Part shown: positions 35,119-45,426 of the stretch, in pieces
How positions within the stretch are numbered: the first letter of the stretch is position 1
How the letters are laid out: the number at the start of each line of letters is the position of its first letter
Assembly: GCF_028736215.1 (NCBI RefSeq)
Contig: NZ_CP117883.1
Coordinates: 1,984,001-2,048,000 of the forward strand
DNA: 64,000 nt
DNA from: Mucilaginibacter sp. KACC 22773
GTDB taxonomy: Bacteria > Bacteroidota > Bacteroidia > Sphingobacteriales > Sphingobacteriaceae
Direction: 5' to 3'
Translations under genes and position numbers: made by a program
Notes under the pieces: generated by a model
Database searches by the model: none
What the model was told of the DNA's origin: nothing
Seen by the model: only the letters and a program-made list of their open reading frames with translations

Positions 35119-35478
35119 TCAATTCAAAAACTTATTGATGGTTTTTACCAGTTTGTTAATATCAAAGGGTTTCGGTATAAAAGCGTCGTAACCAAAGTTT
35201 GCCAGTGATATGGCCATTTCATGATATGCGGATATTAATACCACGGGGATATGGGCGGTTTCTTTATTTTTTTTGATCAGGATGCAAATTTGGCCGCCGT
35301 TTAACCCAGGCAACATATAATCGGTTAAAACCAGGTCGGGCGAGAAGTTTTTTATCGATCCGATAATATCATCGGTACGATTGATGCCGCTGACCGAAAA
35401 ATTATTGAAATTTAAAACGGTTGTGAGCACGGCAAGAATGTCGTCATCATCTTCGATGATCAAAATATTTTTAGCCAT
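35119..35478 (-). CDS. Single-domain response regulator
   Basis: A 119-residue receiver (CheY-like) domain without an output domain. The acidic pocket is IIEDDDD, the phosphoacceptor Asp is in VLTDYMLPGLNG, Ser in LISAY, and the Lys in IPKPFD. It is cytoplasmic and acts by protein contact or as phosphate relay. A second receiver gene starts upstream on the same strand with 27 bases between them, so they are a pair. The cognate kinase is not in the neighbourhood. Confidence 0.93.
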   Translation of the reverse strand: MAKNILIIEDDDDILAVLTTVLNFNNFSVSGINRTDDIIGSIKNFSPDLVLTDYMLPGLNGGQICILIKKNKETAHIPVVLISAYHEMAISLANFGYDAFIPKPFDINKLVKTINKFLN

Positions 35479-35505
35479 GTGAATATTATATATGCTATAT
35501 TAAAT

Positions 35506-35916
35506 TCACGAATCGGCAAAAATGTTTTTTATTTTTTCAAAATTTAACGGCTTATTTATAAAGTCGATTACAAGAGGATTCTCTTTCGACCTGGTTACAT
35601 CGTCGACGCTTACAGACGAGGTAAGTATATAGATTTTGCTTTTCTTTAACGAGTCAATTTTTAACCTGTCAAATTCGGCCAAAAATTGCCACCCGTCCAT
35701 TACCGGCATAGCCAGATCCAGAAAAATAAAATCCGGAAGCTGCCCGGGGTTGTTTTCATTAATTTTGCTGAGCTCGTCTATTGCACTTTTGCCATTTTGG
35801 AAAGAGTCAATATGAGGATCCATCAGCACCTTTTTCATCAATGCTTTTACGATAACGCAATCCAACTCTTCGTCATCTATGACAAGAATGCTCACACCCG
35901 AATCAATAATTCCCAT
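35506..35916 (-). CDS. Single-domain response regulator
   Basis: A 136-residue receiver domain of the Rcp1-like group often linked to hybrid kinases or phytochromes. Acidic pocket VIDDEELD, phosphoacceptor Asp in FLDLAMPVMDGW, Thr/Ser in LTSSVS and Lys in INKPLN. No output domain. It lies just upstream of the other receiver gene and is the first gene of that pair. The partner kinase is unknown. Confidence 0.93.
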   Translation of the reverse strand: MGIIDSGVSILVIDDEELDCVIVKALMKKVLMDPHIDSFQNGKSAIDELSKINENNPGQLPDFIFLDLAMPVMDGWQFLAEFDRLKIDSLKKSKIYILTSSVSVDDVTRSKENPLVIDFINKPLNFEKIKNIFADS

Positions 35917-36012
35917 CAGCCGATAAACTATTAAACAACATTAATATTCCAATATGTTGTATATACGGGAATGAATTTATTTTGTTACAACTTTTAATTA
36001 AAACGGGTACAT

Positions 36013-36050
36013 AAAAAATGGCGATGTGTTTTAACACATCGCCATTTTTT
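36013..36050. terminator. Strong bidirectional Rho-independent terminator
   Basis: AAAAAATGGCGATGTGTT pairs with AACACATCGCCATTTTTT around a two-base loop, 18 bp without mismatch. It lies between the M1 peptidase stop (minus strand) and the receiver pair, and would end transcription of the peptidase gene. Confidence 0.95.
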
Positions 36051-36059
36051 ATGCTACAA

Positions 36060-36097
36060 ATCACTAATTCACTAAATCAGTAACTCAACAATTAAAA
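36060..36097. repeat. Short degenerate heptad run
   Basis: Seven-base units ATCACTA, ATTCACT, AAATCAG, TAACTCA and ACAATTA follow each other between the terminator and the M1 peptidase stop codon. The pattern is weak but in step with other heptad runs in this window. Confidence 0.5.
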
Positions 36098-38059
36098 TCA
36101 CTCCCCGTAATACACGTTGTTTTTCAAATCAACATCGGGTAATTCGTGTTCCGGGTCAATCACCATTGATTTAATTTTTGATGTTGATGGATATTTAAGC
36201 GTCCATACTCCGCCGCGCTGCCAAACGTTTACCGGCAGGTGCAGGGTTTCAACCTTACCGTTGGCCTGGTTAATTTTCAGGTCGACAGGCATGGCCATTT
36301 TTTCGTTGTTGGTAATGGTGATCAGCGACCCATTTGCAGCGTTATCGTCAATATATTTAACGCCGGTAATGGCCTGGTCAATTTTCCAGGTAGTAGTAAA
36401 CCAGCCTTTCCAAAACCAGTTTAGGTCTTCGCCGCTGGCATCGTTCATCGCGCGGAAAAGGTCATAAGGCAACGGGTGCTTAAACGCCCAGTTTTTAATG
36501 TATTCGTGAAATGCATAATCAAAACGCTCGGGACCTAAAACCACGTTGCGCAAAATATCCATACCTAAAGCGGTTTTAACATAGTACTGGCCGTAATCAT
36601 TCAGGCCTATGGCTTCGGGCGCGGTCATCAGCGGATCTTTACTGTTGCGGTACATACCTAAAATGTGTTGCGCCTGTTTGCTGGTATCGTTATACTCGCC
36701 TTTGTTAAATTGTTGCGAGGCATATTCATTAATAAAAGTGTTGAAGCCCTCATCCATCCACATGTATTTACGCTCGTTTGAGCCCACTATCATCGGGAAC
36801 CAGTTGTGGCCAATTTCATGGGTAACATCTCCCCACAGCTGGCCTTTTTTAAGGCCGCCAAGGCAAAATATAGCACCGGGGTATTCCATGCCAAGGGCAA
36901 CGCCAGATACGTTCACAGCCGAGTTCCATGGGTATTCAAAATAAGCTTTTGAGTAAATCTCCATGCTGTTTTTCAGGTACTCGGTCGACCGGCCCCAGCT
37001 ATCAACGCCGGCACTCTCAACAGGGTAGGCCGACATAGCAATACCCTTACGGCCCGATGGGAAATTAACCCTTGCAGCATCCCATATAAAAGCATTTGAT
37101 GCGCCAAAGGCCACATCGCGGCTGTTAAGCATTTTGTAGTGCCAGGTAAGGCTTCCCTTAAACGGACGGGTTGCCGCTTTGCCAACTTCATTCTGCTTAA
37201 TCAGCATTACTGTTTTATCGCTGCTTTTGGCTTCGGCCATGCGGCTCAACTGTGCAGGCGATAATACTTCTTCGGGGTTTTGCAAATCGCCACTGCCTAC
37301 AACCACCATATTGGCGGGGGCGGTTATGTAATAGTCAAAATCGCCGTATTCGCAATAAAATTCGCCAAGGCCCATGTAGGGCAGGGTGTTCCAGCCTTCA
37401 ACATCATCATAAACGCACATGCGGGGGTACCATTGGGCAATTTCGTAAACATAACCTTGTTTAAACTTTTTGCGGCCCATGCGGTCGGCACCATAAAAAG
37501 GGATAGCAAAATCGTAATTGATTTTTACGCTTATTTTTTCGCCTTTACCTTCCATTGGGGCATTCAGGCGCAGTTGCATACGGGCATCGGTTACAACCGG
37601 GGTAACTTTATAAGTTTCGCCTTTGTAGGTGACCTCAACCGAGCCTATGTGGTAACCGCCACGACTAAAGCCACGCACATCAAAGCGGTCGCCGGTGTAG
37701 GGGGTTACCGCTGCGCCGCGCGAGTCGGGTTTAAATAAATTCTGGTCAAGTTGCAGCCACAGGTAGTCTAATTGGTCGGGGCTGTTGTTGGTATAGGTGA
37801 TGGTAACTTCGCCGGTAATGGTGGTATCTTTACCTTCGTTCAGGGCGGCTTTAATCTGGTAGTCGGCGCGGTTTTGCCAATAAGTTGGCGATGGTTTGCC
37901 GGCATTTGAGCGGGTGCCTTGCCCGGTTACCGGCCAGGTAATGGGGCCAAATGATTCCTGGTGATTATACTTAACAGAGTCGGTTTGTGCCGATGCCGGG
38001 TTTGCCGATGCAAATAAGCCAACAGCACATAAAATGTTGATCAGTTTTAAATAGCGCAT
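36098..38059 (-). CDS. Secreted M1 family metallopeptidase
   Basis: A 653-residue exported aminopeptidase-like enzyme. The start at 38059 is chosen because the signal peptide ([19 protein letters not shown], cleavage near ASAQ) begins there; nine further residues upstream are unlikely. The N-terminal beta domain is followed by the gluzincin catalytic domain with HEIGH (zinc ligands) and a Glu 19 residues later in [13 protein letters not shown], and the exopeptidase-type motif LGMEYPG. It most likely trims peptides in the periplasm. It is monocistronic with a strong terminator after it. Confidence 0.93.
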   Translation of the reverse strand: MRYLKLINILCAVGLFASANPASAQTDSVKYNHQESFGPITWPVTGQGTRSNAGKPSPTYWQNRADYQIKAALNEGKDTTITGEVTITYTNNSPDQLDYLWLQLDQNLFKPDSRGAAVTPYTGDRFDVRGFSRGGYHIGSVEVTYKGETYKVTPVVTDARMQLRLNAPMEGKGEKISVKINYDFAIPFYGADRMGRKKFKQGYVYEIAQWYPRMCVYDDVEGWNTLPYMGLGEFYCEYGDFDYYITAPANMVVVGSGDLQNPEEVLSPAQLSRMAEAKSSDKTVMLIKQNEVGKAATRPFKGSLTWHYKMLNSRDVAFGASNAFIWDAARVNFPSGRKGIAMSAYPVESAGVDSWGRSTEYLKNSMEIYSKAYFEYPWNSAVNVSGVALGMEYPGAIFCLGGLKKGQLWGDVTHEIGHNWFPMIVGSNERKYMWMDEGFNTFINEYASQQFNKGEYNDTSKQAQHILGMYRNSKDPLMTAPEAIGLNDYGQYYVKTALGMDILRNVVLGPERFDYAFHEYIKNWAFKHPLPYDLFRAMNDASGEDLNWFWKGWFTTTWKIDQAITGVKYIDDNAANGSLITITNNEKMAMPVDLKINQANGKVETLHLPVNVWQRGGVWTLKYPSTSKIKSMVIDPEHELPDVDLKNNVYYGE

Positions 38060-38204
38060 TTTGTCAGTCAATAATAAAAACCGCAAATAAAGGGAAATAA
38101 ATTGTGAAGTTGGTAATTTGGAAGCTTAAGTAAGTGGAATTAAATGGGTTTAACATAATTGAGGTACTATGTAATACCAACAAACTGTGTGTACCCACTG
38201 GGAA

Positions 38205-38284
38205 TGAAACACCCTGAAACACCATGAGACGGGGTGGTACGGGGTGGTACGGCCTGAAACACCCTGGTACGGGGTGGTACACTT
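38205..38284. repeat. Ten-base tandem array, eight units
   Basis: Eight consecutive decamers of two types: TGAAACACCC-like and TGGTACGGGG-like (TGAAACACCC, TGAAACACCA, TGAGACGGGG, TGGTACGGGG, TGGTACGGCC, TGAAACACCC, TGGTACGGGG, TGGTACACTT). It lies about 145 bases upstream of the M1 peptidase start in a 304-base gap. The rest of that gap shows no gene. Confidence 0.8.
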
Positions 38285-38363
38285 GGTAAGTACTTAGTCA
38301 AAATGGAAATCGGTTAGTTTGAAATAATAATCGATAAAGTATATTTGTGTAAAGCAACGACAT

Positions 38364-38516
38364 ATGAGCAATCGGCCGACGATAAATAAGAAGGCAGGTA
38401 ATGACGCTTTAGTTGCGAAGCCTTTACGAAAAAAAGCCATATTGAATTTAGTAAAAATCCGTGCAAAAGAGATTGATGCATCAAGACCTTCGGTTTATAA
38501 ATATTTGTTACCGTAG
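38364..38516 (+). CDS. Possible small basic protein (50 residues)
   Basis: A short frame from ATG 38364, MSNRPTINKKAGNDALVAK, to KYLLP. It is rich in Lys/Arg and predicted to be helical. No family recognised; it could be a fragment of a helix-turn-helix or antitoxin-like protein. Support is limited to the open frame and its location in an otherwise empty gap, so it may be spurious. Confidence 0.3.
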   Translation: MSNRPTINKKAGNDALVAKPLRKKAILNLVKIRAKEIDASRPSVYKYLLP

Positions 38517-38637
38517 GTTTTAAATACAAACCGCATATAGGAGCCTGTAGCGCAGCTATGCTCCCAGCGAGAAAATATCTGCTAATAATATATATAGCAA
38601 GCAATGCAATTTAAACCTGTAACCTAATTTTTGATAG

Positions 38638-39378
38638 ATGAGCAAACGTTTCCTATTGATTTTACCCCTTATTTTATTCATCTCTAAAAGTGTGCTGCTG
38701 GCCCAGGATGAGTTACTGGAAAACAGAATAGTTCAGTCTAAAAAAGATACAAGAACTTTTAACATTCAATCTCTTGAAGGTAAAATAGTAAGAGTAAAAG
38801 TTTTACCTGATTACGTGCATAATATTTTGTGTGTAATATATTTAAAAGATACAGTTAAGGTATTTGATTATTGGGATGTGGTGCCCAAAACATCCTATTT
38901 GAGTAAACGATTTATTAAAATAAATTATGAAGTTAGGGGAGGTTCAAATTTCGGTCTTGGAAATTCATTGATAATTTGTGTAAGTAATAATAAGTTGTAT
39001 GAAGCACTACACGTGTTGCGATATACGGATTGGGAATCGGAATTGGTTAAAACTTATAATGTAAAGTTTGCACTAGCAGATCATAAAAAAGATTATGTGC
39101 TTACAGCAAGCATAAGAGATAAATCGATTTCATCAATCAATCCTGAAACAAATTATGAATATACAAGTAGCAGTAAGTTGCATTTTGATAAAAAATTAAA
39201 GATATTTTATAGTATAAAGGACGATTTATACGATACATTAAAGGTTATTTATCACGACACAACCTATAGACGTGAAATTCAAGGTAATTTTCCTGAAGTA
39301 ATTTTAGAGGACAATAAATACGTTTTTATCGGAGGTCAATGGTTCGAACTCAGCAAAGACTCAATAATTAAATATTAA
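38638..39378 (+). CDS. Secreted orphan protein, AT-rich
   Basis: A 246-residue protein with signal peptide MSKRFLLILPLILFISKSV and cleavage near LLAQ. The rest is beta-rich and lysine-rich with no domain that I recognise (GKIVRVKVLPDYVHN; FIGGQWFEL at the end). Its base composition is clearly more AT-rich than the flanking genes, which suggests horizontal gain or relaxed selection. It stands alone between two intergenic regions. Confidence 0.6.
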   Translation: MSKRFLLILPLILFISKSVLLAQDELLENRIVQSKKDTRTFNIQSLEGKIVRVKVLPDYVHNILCVIYLKDTVKVFDYWDVVPKTSYLSKRFIKINYEVRGGSNFGLGNSLIICVSNNKLYEALHVLRYTDWESELVKTYNVKFALADHKKDYVLTASIRDKSISSINPETNYEYTSSSKLHFDKKLKIFYSIKDDLYDTLKVIYHDTTYRREIQGNFPEVILEDNKYVFIGGQWFELSKDSIIKY

Positions 39379-39583
39379 CTTGATAACTTAACCAGTTAAT
39401 TCGATGTTTTTAGGGAAGATTGACAGTAATGTAAAAGCTGCCGCTGTTTTGCTATTTTAAAACTTACAATCAAATTAGTTTCAATTCAACATCCCTCCCC
39501 TAAAACTTTTCCAAATAATCCCGCTTTAACCTACAGGTACAATTATATTCGCACATTGCATTGATAACGCAATACCATCTGCT

Positions 39584-41593
39584 ATGAATAAACTTGCAAA
39601 TTCCACCTCTCCATATCTATTACAGCATGCCAACAATCCTGTAAACTGGTACCCCTGGGGTAAAGAAGCCCTGGATAAGGCCAAAGCCGAGAATAAATTG
39701 ATATTGGTAAGCATTGGCTACTCGGCCTGCCACTGGTGCCACGTAATGGAGCACGAAAGCTTTGAGGACGCAGCCGTGGCCGCCGTAATGAACGAGTATT
39801 TTGTTTGTATTAAGGTTGATAGGGAAGAGCGGCCGGATGTAGACCAGATTTACATGAGCGCCGTGCAACTCATGAGCGGCCGCGGCGGCTGGCCGTTAAA
39901 CTGTATTTGCCTGCCCGATCAGCGGCCAATTTATGGCGGTACCTACTTCCGTAAAAACGACTGGACATCGCTGCTGTTTAACCTGGCCGATTTTTATAAA
40001 CAAAAACCGGAGGAAGCGGAGGAATACGCCGTTCGCCTGACAGACGGCATCCAAAAATATGAATCGATCCAGTTTATAGCCGATCAGCCGGACTACACAA
40101 AGGACGACCTGAAAGTTATCGGCGATAACTGGAAGCGCTATTTCGACAGGCAGGAGGGAGGTACAGGCAATGCGCCCAAATTCCCGATGCCCAATAACTG
40201 GCAATTGCTGATGCGATATGCGCATTTGACCAACGACGACGAAATTGCCAAACAGGTAAAATTAACCTTGCATAAAATGGCTTTCGGCGGTATCTACGAT
40301 CATGTAGGCGGCGGCTTTGCCCGCTACTCGGTTGATGGCCGCTGGCATGTGCCGCATTTTGAAAAAATGCTTTATGATAACGCCCAGCTCATCACCCTGT
40401 ACTCCGAAGCCTACACATGGCAGCCCGATGAATTGTATAAAACAGTGGTTGATGAAATTATTCATTTCACAGCGGCTGAATTGGCATCGCCGGATATGGG
40501 CTTTTATTCGGCCCTTGATGCCGATAGCGAGGGGGTAGAGGGTAAGTTCTATATTTTTACTAAAACCGAAATTGAAACCATTTTAGGCGACGATGCCGAC
40601 CTGTTTTGCATTTACTACCATATTACCCAAGACGGCAACTGGGAAGAAGAACACTCCAACGTGCTCTTTAGAAAAGAAACGGACGGGCAACTGGCCGAAA
40701 AGCTGGGCTTAGGGCTGGATGATTTGTTATTACAAGTAAAAGCATCCCGCAAAAAGGTGTTTGAAGCCCGCCGCCACCGTATCAGGCCAGGTTTGGATAA
40801 CAAGATACTGGCATCATGGAATGGTTTGATGCTGAAAGGCCTGTGCGAAGCTTACCGGTCTTTCGCTGAACCGAAATACCTGGAAATGGCTTTGAAGAAC
40901 GCCGATTTTATCATGAATAATCTTATAGGTCAAAATGGCAGGCTATCGCGGGTTTACGGCAGTCCGGTGATTGAAGGTATCCCTGTAGCGTTTTTGGACG
41001 ATTATGCCAACATCATTGATGGCCTTATAGCCATGTACGAAGTTACCTTTAATGAATACTGGGTGCAGCAGGCAAAAGCCCTTGCCGATACTGCAATGGC
41101 TCATTATTACGATGAAGCCAATGGTGTTTTCTTTTATACCGCCGATGATGATGAGCAATTGATAGCCCGCAAATCTGAAATTATGGATGGGGTTACGCCG
41201 GCCAGTAACTCGGCAATGGCGCGCAACCTTAAAAAATTGGGCCTGCTTTTTGATAATGAAAATTATGCAGCGGTTTCGGCACAGCTGTTACGCAACATTA
41301 TGCCACAGTTGGCAAAGTATGGTACGGCTTATTCAAACTGGACTATGTTATTGCTTGATGAAGTTTATGGTATTTATGAAGTTGCCGTAACCGGCTCCGA
41401 AGCCGAAACTGTAAGAAAGGAACTTGAAAATAATTACATACCCAATAAAATTATATTGGGAGGTACAAAAGGAAGTTTACCTTTGTTACAGGATAAGTTT
41501 GGTAAATCAACACAAATTTTTGTTTGTATAGATAAAACCTGCGGATTACCTGCTAATAACACGGCCGATGCACTAAAACAAATGCAGGCCTGA
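39584..41593 (+). CDS. DUF255 thioredoxin-like/AGE-type protein (YyaL/SSP411 family)
   Basis: A 669-residue cytoplasmic protein. The N-terminal 150 residues form a thioredoxin-like DUF255 domain with [14 protein letters not shown]; the remainder is an alpha/alpha six-barrel of the N-acylglucosamine-epimerase type, with [24 protein letters not shown]. The family is conserved from bacteria to mammals (SPATA20), but its reaction is not established. SlyD follows 25 bases later on the same strand and is probably co-transcribed; both could serve protein quality control. Confidence 0.93.
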   Translation: MNKLANSTSPYLLQHANNPVNWYPWGKEALDKAKAENKLILVSIGYSACHWCHVMEHESFEDAAVAAVMNEYFVCIKVDREERPDVDQIYMSAVQLMSGRGGWPLNCICLPDQRPIYGGTYFRKNDWTSLLFNLADFYKQKPEEAEEYAVRLTDGIQKYESIQFIADQPDYTKDDLKVIGDNWKRYFDRQEGGTGNAPKFPMPNNWQLLMRYAHLTNDDEIAKQVKLTLHKMAFGGIYDHVGGGFARYSVDGRWHVPHFEKMLYDNAQLITLYSEAYTWQPDELYKTVVDEIIHFTAAELASPDMGFYSALDADSEGVEGKFYIFTKTEIETILGDDADLFCIYYHITQDGNWEEEHSNVLFRKETDGQLAEKLGLGLDDLLLQVKASRKKVFEARRHRIRPGLDNKILASWNGLMLKGLCEAYRSFAEPKYLEMALKNADFIMNNLIGQNGRLSRVYGSPVIEGIPVAFLDDYANIIDGLIAMYEVTFNEYWVQQAKALADTAMAHYYDEANGVFFYTADDDEQLIARKSEIMDGVTPASNSAMARNLKKLGLLFDNENYAAVSAQLLRNIMPQLAKYGTAYSNWTMLLLDEVYGIYEVAVTGSEAETVRKELENNYIPNKIILGGTKGSLPLLQDKFGKSTQIFVCIDKTCGLPANNTADALKQMQA

Positions 41594-41618
41594 TTGCTTA
41601 TTTATAAAAACAGTAACA

Positions 41619-42116
41619 ATGAAGATTGAACCACAGCACGTAGTGTCATTAACTTACGATTTGTATGTTGACCAGGATGGTACCGAAACTTTAACAGAAA
41701 GTGCCACACAAGAACAACCTTTAACTTTTTTGTTTGGTGCCGGCCAGATGCTGCCCAAATTTGAAGAAAACTTAAGCAGCCTTTCAACAGGTGATACTTA
41801 TGAATTCCGTTTAACTGCAGGCGATGCTTATGGCGAATATGATGAGGAAGCCGTAGCCAACCTGCCTAAAGAAATGTTCCAGGGTGCAGAATTACCTGAA
41901 GTAGGTACTATTTTGCCTTTGCAGGATAATAATGGCAACCGTTTTCAGGCCCAGGTAGTATCAATAGCCGAAGATGCGGTAATTGTCGATCTTAACCACC
42001 CTATGGCCGGCCAGGAACTGCACTTTAAAGGCAGCATCCTGAACGTACGCCCGGCTACGCCAGAAGAATTATCGCACGGCCACGCGCATGGTCCGGATGG
42101 TCATCACGCTCACTAA
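41619..42116 (+). CDS. slyD: FKBP-type peptidyl-prolyl isomerase, SlyD-like
   Basis: A 165-residue cytoplasmic folding helper. The FKBP core (VVSLTYDLYVDQDG; LTFLFGAGQMLPKFEENL) is interrupted by the insert-in-flap chaperone domain (GEYDEEAVANLPKEMF to the NHPMAGQELHFKG segment), as in SlyD. The C-terminus is His-rich (GHAHGPDGHHAH), typical of metal binding. It is shorter than E. coli SlyD, which has a longer tail. It closely follows the DUF255 gene; two terminators come next. Confidence 0.93.
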   Translation: MKIEPQHVVSLTYDLYVDQDGTETLTESATQEQPLTFLFGAGQMLPKFEENLSSLSTGDTYEFRLTAGDAYGEYDEEAVANLPKEMFQGAELPEVGTILPLQDNNGNRFQAQVVSIAEDAVIVDLNHPMAGQELHFKGSILNVRPATPEELSHGHAHGPDGHHAH

Positions 42117-42140
42117 GTTTATTGATCGTAAAATATTTGG

Positions 42141-42171
42141 AAGCCCGTTATGTGAATAGCGGGCTTTTTTT
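42141..42171 (+). terminator. Rho-independent terminator after slyD
   Basis: AAGCCCGTTAT pairs with ATAGCGGGCTT (one mismatch) around a short loop and runs into seven T. It starts 25 bases after the slyD stop. Confidence 0.92.
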
Positions 42172-42180
42172 GTGCCCTAT

Positions 42181-42212
42181 AGTTATGCATGTGTGCGGCA
42201 TAACTGTTTTTT
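42181..42212 (+). terminator. Second terminator after slyD
   Basis: AGTTATGC and GCATAACT pair perfectly around a nine-base loop and are followed by G and a run of eight T. It backs up the terminator ten bases upstream. Confidence 0.8.
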
Positions 42213-42217
42213 TTATT

Positions 42218-42342
42218 CAGTTAATTCTTTAATTCTGGAAATTCTGGTTCAGACAATTCACGTTAGCGATTGCAGCGAATACCTGCCCCGCGCTTAATGC
42301 CTGTGCAGTATAAGCGTAAAGCGCGGCCGCAGGCAACGCCCA
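42218..42342. repeat. Composite dispersed intergenic repeat, copy 2
   Basis: Contains TTCTGGAAATTCTGGTTCAG (the right half of the inverted repeat seen in copy 1), then ACGTTAGCGATTGCAGCG and ends GCAGGCAACGCCC. Compared with 31480-31692 the left arm is missing, while the GC-rich part keeps its conserved ends. Confidence 0.75.
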
Positions 42343-42494
42343 TGATGTTATTGGTAGAAACCAAAGCATGTTGCGTAAATTATTTATATCTCTTCCAAGA
42401 GATATAAAATGGCTTTGCGAGACCTGAAATCTTTTCATTAAGACATTTTTGAATACGTTGGTAGTTACAAGTATCTTTACGTAATGTTATTTAA

Positions 42495-43016
42495 ATGCTT
42501 AACGAAAAATTAGGAAGTTTTAGTTCCGATACCATACGCAATTGTATTAGTCGTGACATTAAAATGCGCATCAGAAATATTTTTATTATGATATTGGTGC
42601 TTGGGTATCTTGCCATCAAGCTATATATTGAAGGAGGTAGAACAATTGATGCTGTGTTTATTGTTACTATGACACTTGGCGTGTTAATAATTGGCGGCAT
42701 TCAGTATGCTCAAATCAGTTCACCCGGAAAAACTGTAGTCAAAACGGCGGTAGCAATTGAGGTATCAACAGATGTGATCGAAATAATTACCTCACCTTAC
42801 CAAATCTTGTTTTTTGTTGACAAGCCCTCGCAAAGTATCACGATGAAAACAAATAGAGCAAGGGTAAAGGCGATTAATTACCCAGTGAAATCGATTTATG
42901 ATCTGGATTTTCGCGCATACCTGCTTTTCGACGGAACGGAGGAGGTTTATGTAATTACAGATTATTTTGAGACTGAATTGAGCGATTTGTTAATTGGTAA
43001 AAACTACACTGTTTAG
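42495..43016 (+). CDS. Membrane protein of unknown function
   Basis: A 173-residue protein not recognised. After a polar start come two membrane helices (about residues 27-44 and 53-72) and a C-terminal cytoplasmic domain of about 95 residues, mostly beta strand (VAIEVSTDVIEIITSPYQILFFVD), which could be a PH-like fold. It stands alone between the repeat copy 2 and the S9 peptidase gene. The start ATG is preceded by an AT-rich leader. Confidence 0.6.
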   Translation: MLNEKLGSFSSDTIRNCISRDIKMRIRNIFIMILVLGYLAIKLYIEGGRTIDAVFIVTMTLGVLIIGGIQYAQISSPGKTVVKTAVAIEVSTDVIEIITSPYQILFFVDKPSQSITMKTNRARVKAINYPVKSIYDLDFRAYLLFDGTEEVYVITDYFETELSDLLIGKNYTV

Positions 43017-43145
43017 TTAATTTTTTTACTAAATATTTATTTAAACGATTGTCGGCTTAAGTTGTCGAGTCTCATTTAAAATAGGTTTAACACGTTTGCT
43101 TTTTATAGGATATTTGCTGTAACTTGCTGAAAATTAAACCTAAAA

Positions 43146-45032
43146 ATGAAATACCTATCCTTACTGGCCGTGGCTGTAATGTTCAGCGCTTGCAAAAGCA
43201 CAAACAAGCCTGCCGATGTAAAATCATACACCATTGAGCAGTTGTATAACAATAAATCAATAGCAGGGGCGGGCTTTAATGCCGATGAAACCAAAGTGCT
43301 GATAGAGGACAACAGCACGGGGATATTTAACATCTACGCCATTAATTTGGCCGATACCTCATCAAAACAGCTCACCCATTCAACTAAAGATTCCTATTTT
43401 TCTATAGGCTACGTGCCGGGCACCAACGATTTTTTATACAGCGCCGACCAGGGTGGTAACGAAAATAGTCACATTTACCTGCAAAAAGCAGATGGCTCGC
43501 CGGTGAAGGATCTTACACCTTGGGCAAACACTACCAATAGTACAAACGGCTGGAGTACCGATAAAAAGTACCTTTACGTTGTAAGTAACAAGCGCGACCC
43601 TAAGTTTTTTGACGTTTATAAACTTGATGCGAAAAACTGGAAAGATGAGTTGTTATATCAAAACAACGACGGCTATTCGCCCGGCCCTGTTTCAAAATCC
43701 GAACGGTACATCACATTAACCAAATCTATCACGACTGATAAAAATGAGTTGTACCTTTATGACAGAACGACAAAAGCCACCAAAAAGCTAAGCAACGATA
43801 AAGACGCAACCTGGTACCCGGCGGCTTTTACCAAAGGCGATTCGAGCCTGTACTACATTACCAACGACGGAAGCGAATTTAGTTATTTGGTAAAATATAA
43901 CCTGGTAACCGGGGCAACCGCCAAAGTTTACAGCACCAACTGGGATGTTGTTGGCATGGAGCTAAGCGACCTGGAAAAATATTACACCGTGTATGTAAAT
44001 GCCGATGGTAAAACCAAGGTTTTGCTGTTTGATAATAGTACCGGTAAACAAATGGATTTTCCGGAAATTAAAGATGGCGAGGCTAAGTCGGCAGTGTTTT
44101 CGCCAAGCGAGAAAAACATAATGCTTACGGTAGGTAGCAGCACAAGCCCGAATAACCTGTACGTTTACAATTTTGATAGGAAGGAATTAAAACCGATAAC
44201 CCGCACACTAAACCCGGCGGTAAGCAGTGATGATTTGGTAAGTGCAGAAGTTGTCCATTTTAAATCTTTTGACGGGTTGGAAATTCCGGCGATTTATTAC
44301 AAACCCAAAAATGCCGGCAAAGATAAACCGGTGCCGGCTATACTTTGGATACACGGAGGGCCGGGCGGCCAAACCACAACCAGCTTTAGTAATCAAATAC
44401 AGTTTTTGGTAAACCATGGCTACGCGGTGTTGGCGGTTAATAACCGGGGCAGCAGCGGTTATGGTAAAACTTTTTACAAGCTGGATAACAAAGACCACAG
44501 CAACGGCGATTTAAAGGACTGCATCTGGGGTAAAAAATGGTTGCAGCAACAAGCCTACATCGATACCGCCAAAATAGGCATACTGGGTGGTAGTTACGGC
44601 GGCTGCATGGTGCTGGGTGCCCTTGCCTTTCACCCTAACGAATTTAAAGTGGGTGTAGACCTCTTTGGCGTGGCCAACTGGATGCGGACACTCAAAAGTA
44701 TCCCTCCGTACTGGGAGGCCCAGCGTAAAGCCCTTTACGAGGAATTGGGCGATCCCTACACGGCTGATAGTGTACACCTGAAAAAGATTTCGCCTTTGTT
44801 CCATTACCAAACCATCAACAAGCCGCTAATTGTTTTCCAGGGCATGAATGATGTGCGGGTGCTGCCCATTGAAAGTAAGGAAATTGTGGATGGGGTTAAA
44901 AAGAACGGTGTACCGGTGGAATACATCACCTATCCCAACGAAGGCCATGGCTTTACCAAAAAAGAAGACCAGATAACAACAGCCAACAAAACCCTCGCGT
45001 TTTTAGATAAGTATTTGGCTGGGAAAAAGTAG
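43146..45032 (+). CDS. S9 family prolyl oligopeptidase-like lipoprotein
   Basis: A 628-residue peptidase with a lipoprotein signal (MKYLSLLAVAVMFSAC, Cys 16). A seven-bladed beta-propeller (about residues 40-360) precedes an alpha/beta hydrolase domain with the oxyanion site HGGPGGQ, nucleophile GGSYGGCM, acid in GMNDVRV and base in EGHGF. It is of the dipeptidyl-peptidase/acylaminoacyl-peptidase group. Lipidation suggests outer- or inner-membrane attachment. It is monocistronic; a repeat and a terminator follow. Confidence 0.93.
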   Translation: MKYLSLLAVAVMFSACKSTNKPADVKSYTIEQLYNNKSIAGAGFNADETKVLIEDNSTGIFNIYAINLADTSSKQLTHSTKDSYFSIGYVPGTNDFLYSADQGGNENSHIYLQKADGSPVKDLTPWANTTNSTNGWSTDKKYLYVVSNKRDPKFFDVYKLDAKNWKDELLYQNNDGYSPGPVSKSERYITLTKSITTDKNELYLYDRTTKATKKLSNDKDATWYPAAFTKGDSSLYYITNDGSEFSYLVKYNLVTGATAKVYSTNWDVVGMELSDLEKYYTVYVNADGKTKVLLFDNSTGKQMDFPEIKDGEAKSAVFSPSEKNIMLTVGSSTSPNNLYVYNFDRKELKPITRTLNPAVSSDDLVSAEVVHFKSFDGLEIPAIYYKPKNAGKDKPVPAILWIHGGPGGQTTTSFSNQIQFLVNHGYAVLAVNNRGSSGYGKTFYKLDNKDHSNGDLKDCIWGKKWLQQQAYIDTAKIGILGGSYGGCMVLGALAFHPNEFKVGVDLFGVANWMRTLKSIPPYWEAQRKALYEELGDPYTADSVHLKKISPLFHYQTINKPLIVFQGMNDVRVLPIESKEIVDGVKKNGVPVEYITYPNEGHGFTKKEDQITTANKTLAFLDKYLAGKK

Positions 45033-45128
45033 GACTAATAACTTTATACATTGATGTCATTGCTTCGTTCTTTATATTGACATGATTATAAATAACTGAT
45101 TATCAATGTTGTTTTTAACGCAATCTAT

Positions 45129-45212
45129 GTCATTGCGAGGAACGAAGCAATCGCGAACTATACAGGGTGGACTTGCAGAGTTCGCGATTGCCGCGCTACG
45201 CTCGCAATGACA
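45129..45212. repeat. Palindromic CATTGCGAGG element, copy 1
   Basis: Left arm 45129-45160 (TGTCATTGCGAGG...AATCGCGAACT) pairs with 45179-45212 over most of its length. Related to the copy at 53823-53896. Similar CATTGCGAGG...GAAGCAATC repeats are known from intergenic DNA of many bacteria. Confidence 0.85.
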
Positions 45213-45361
45213 TGGTTGTTGCGAGGCTCTAAAGCCAACATGTAATCCCTGTTTTTTCAGGATCATCCTGATATGTACTCGCAATGGCAAATTGTAAAAT
45301 GGCTTTCAATGCTTTATCTTATTAACGAAATAACCAATTGCATTGAAGTGGCGATGATCAC

Positions 45362-45399
45362 AAAAAACGGCCCCTCTTCAAAAAAGAAAGGCCGTTTTA
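45362..45399. terminator. Terminator between convergent genes
   Basis: AAAACGGCC pairs with GGCCGTTTT around a loop of about 17 bases; A/T runs on both sides allow either direction. It separates the S9 peptidase (plus) from the deacetylase (minus). Confidence 0.8.
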
Positions 45400-45426
45400 C
45401 ATTCCCCCTTCAGGGGGTTAGGGGGC

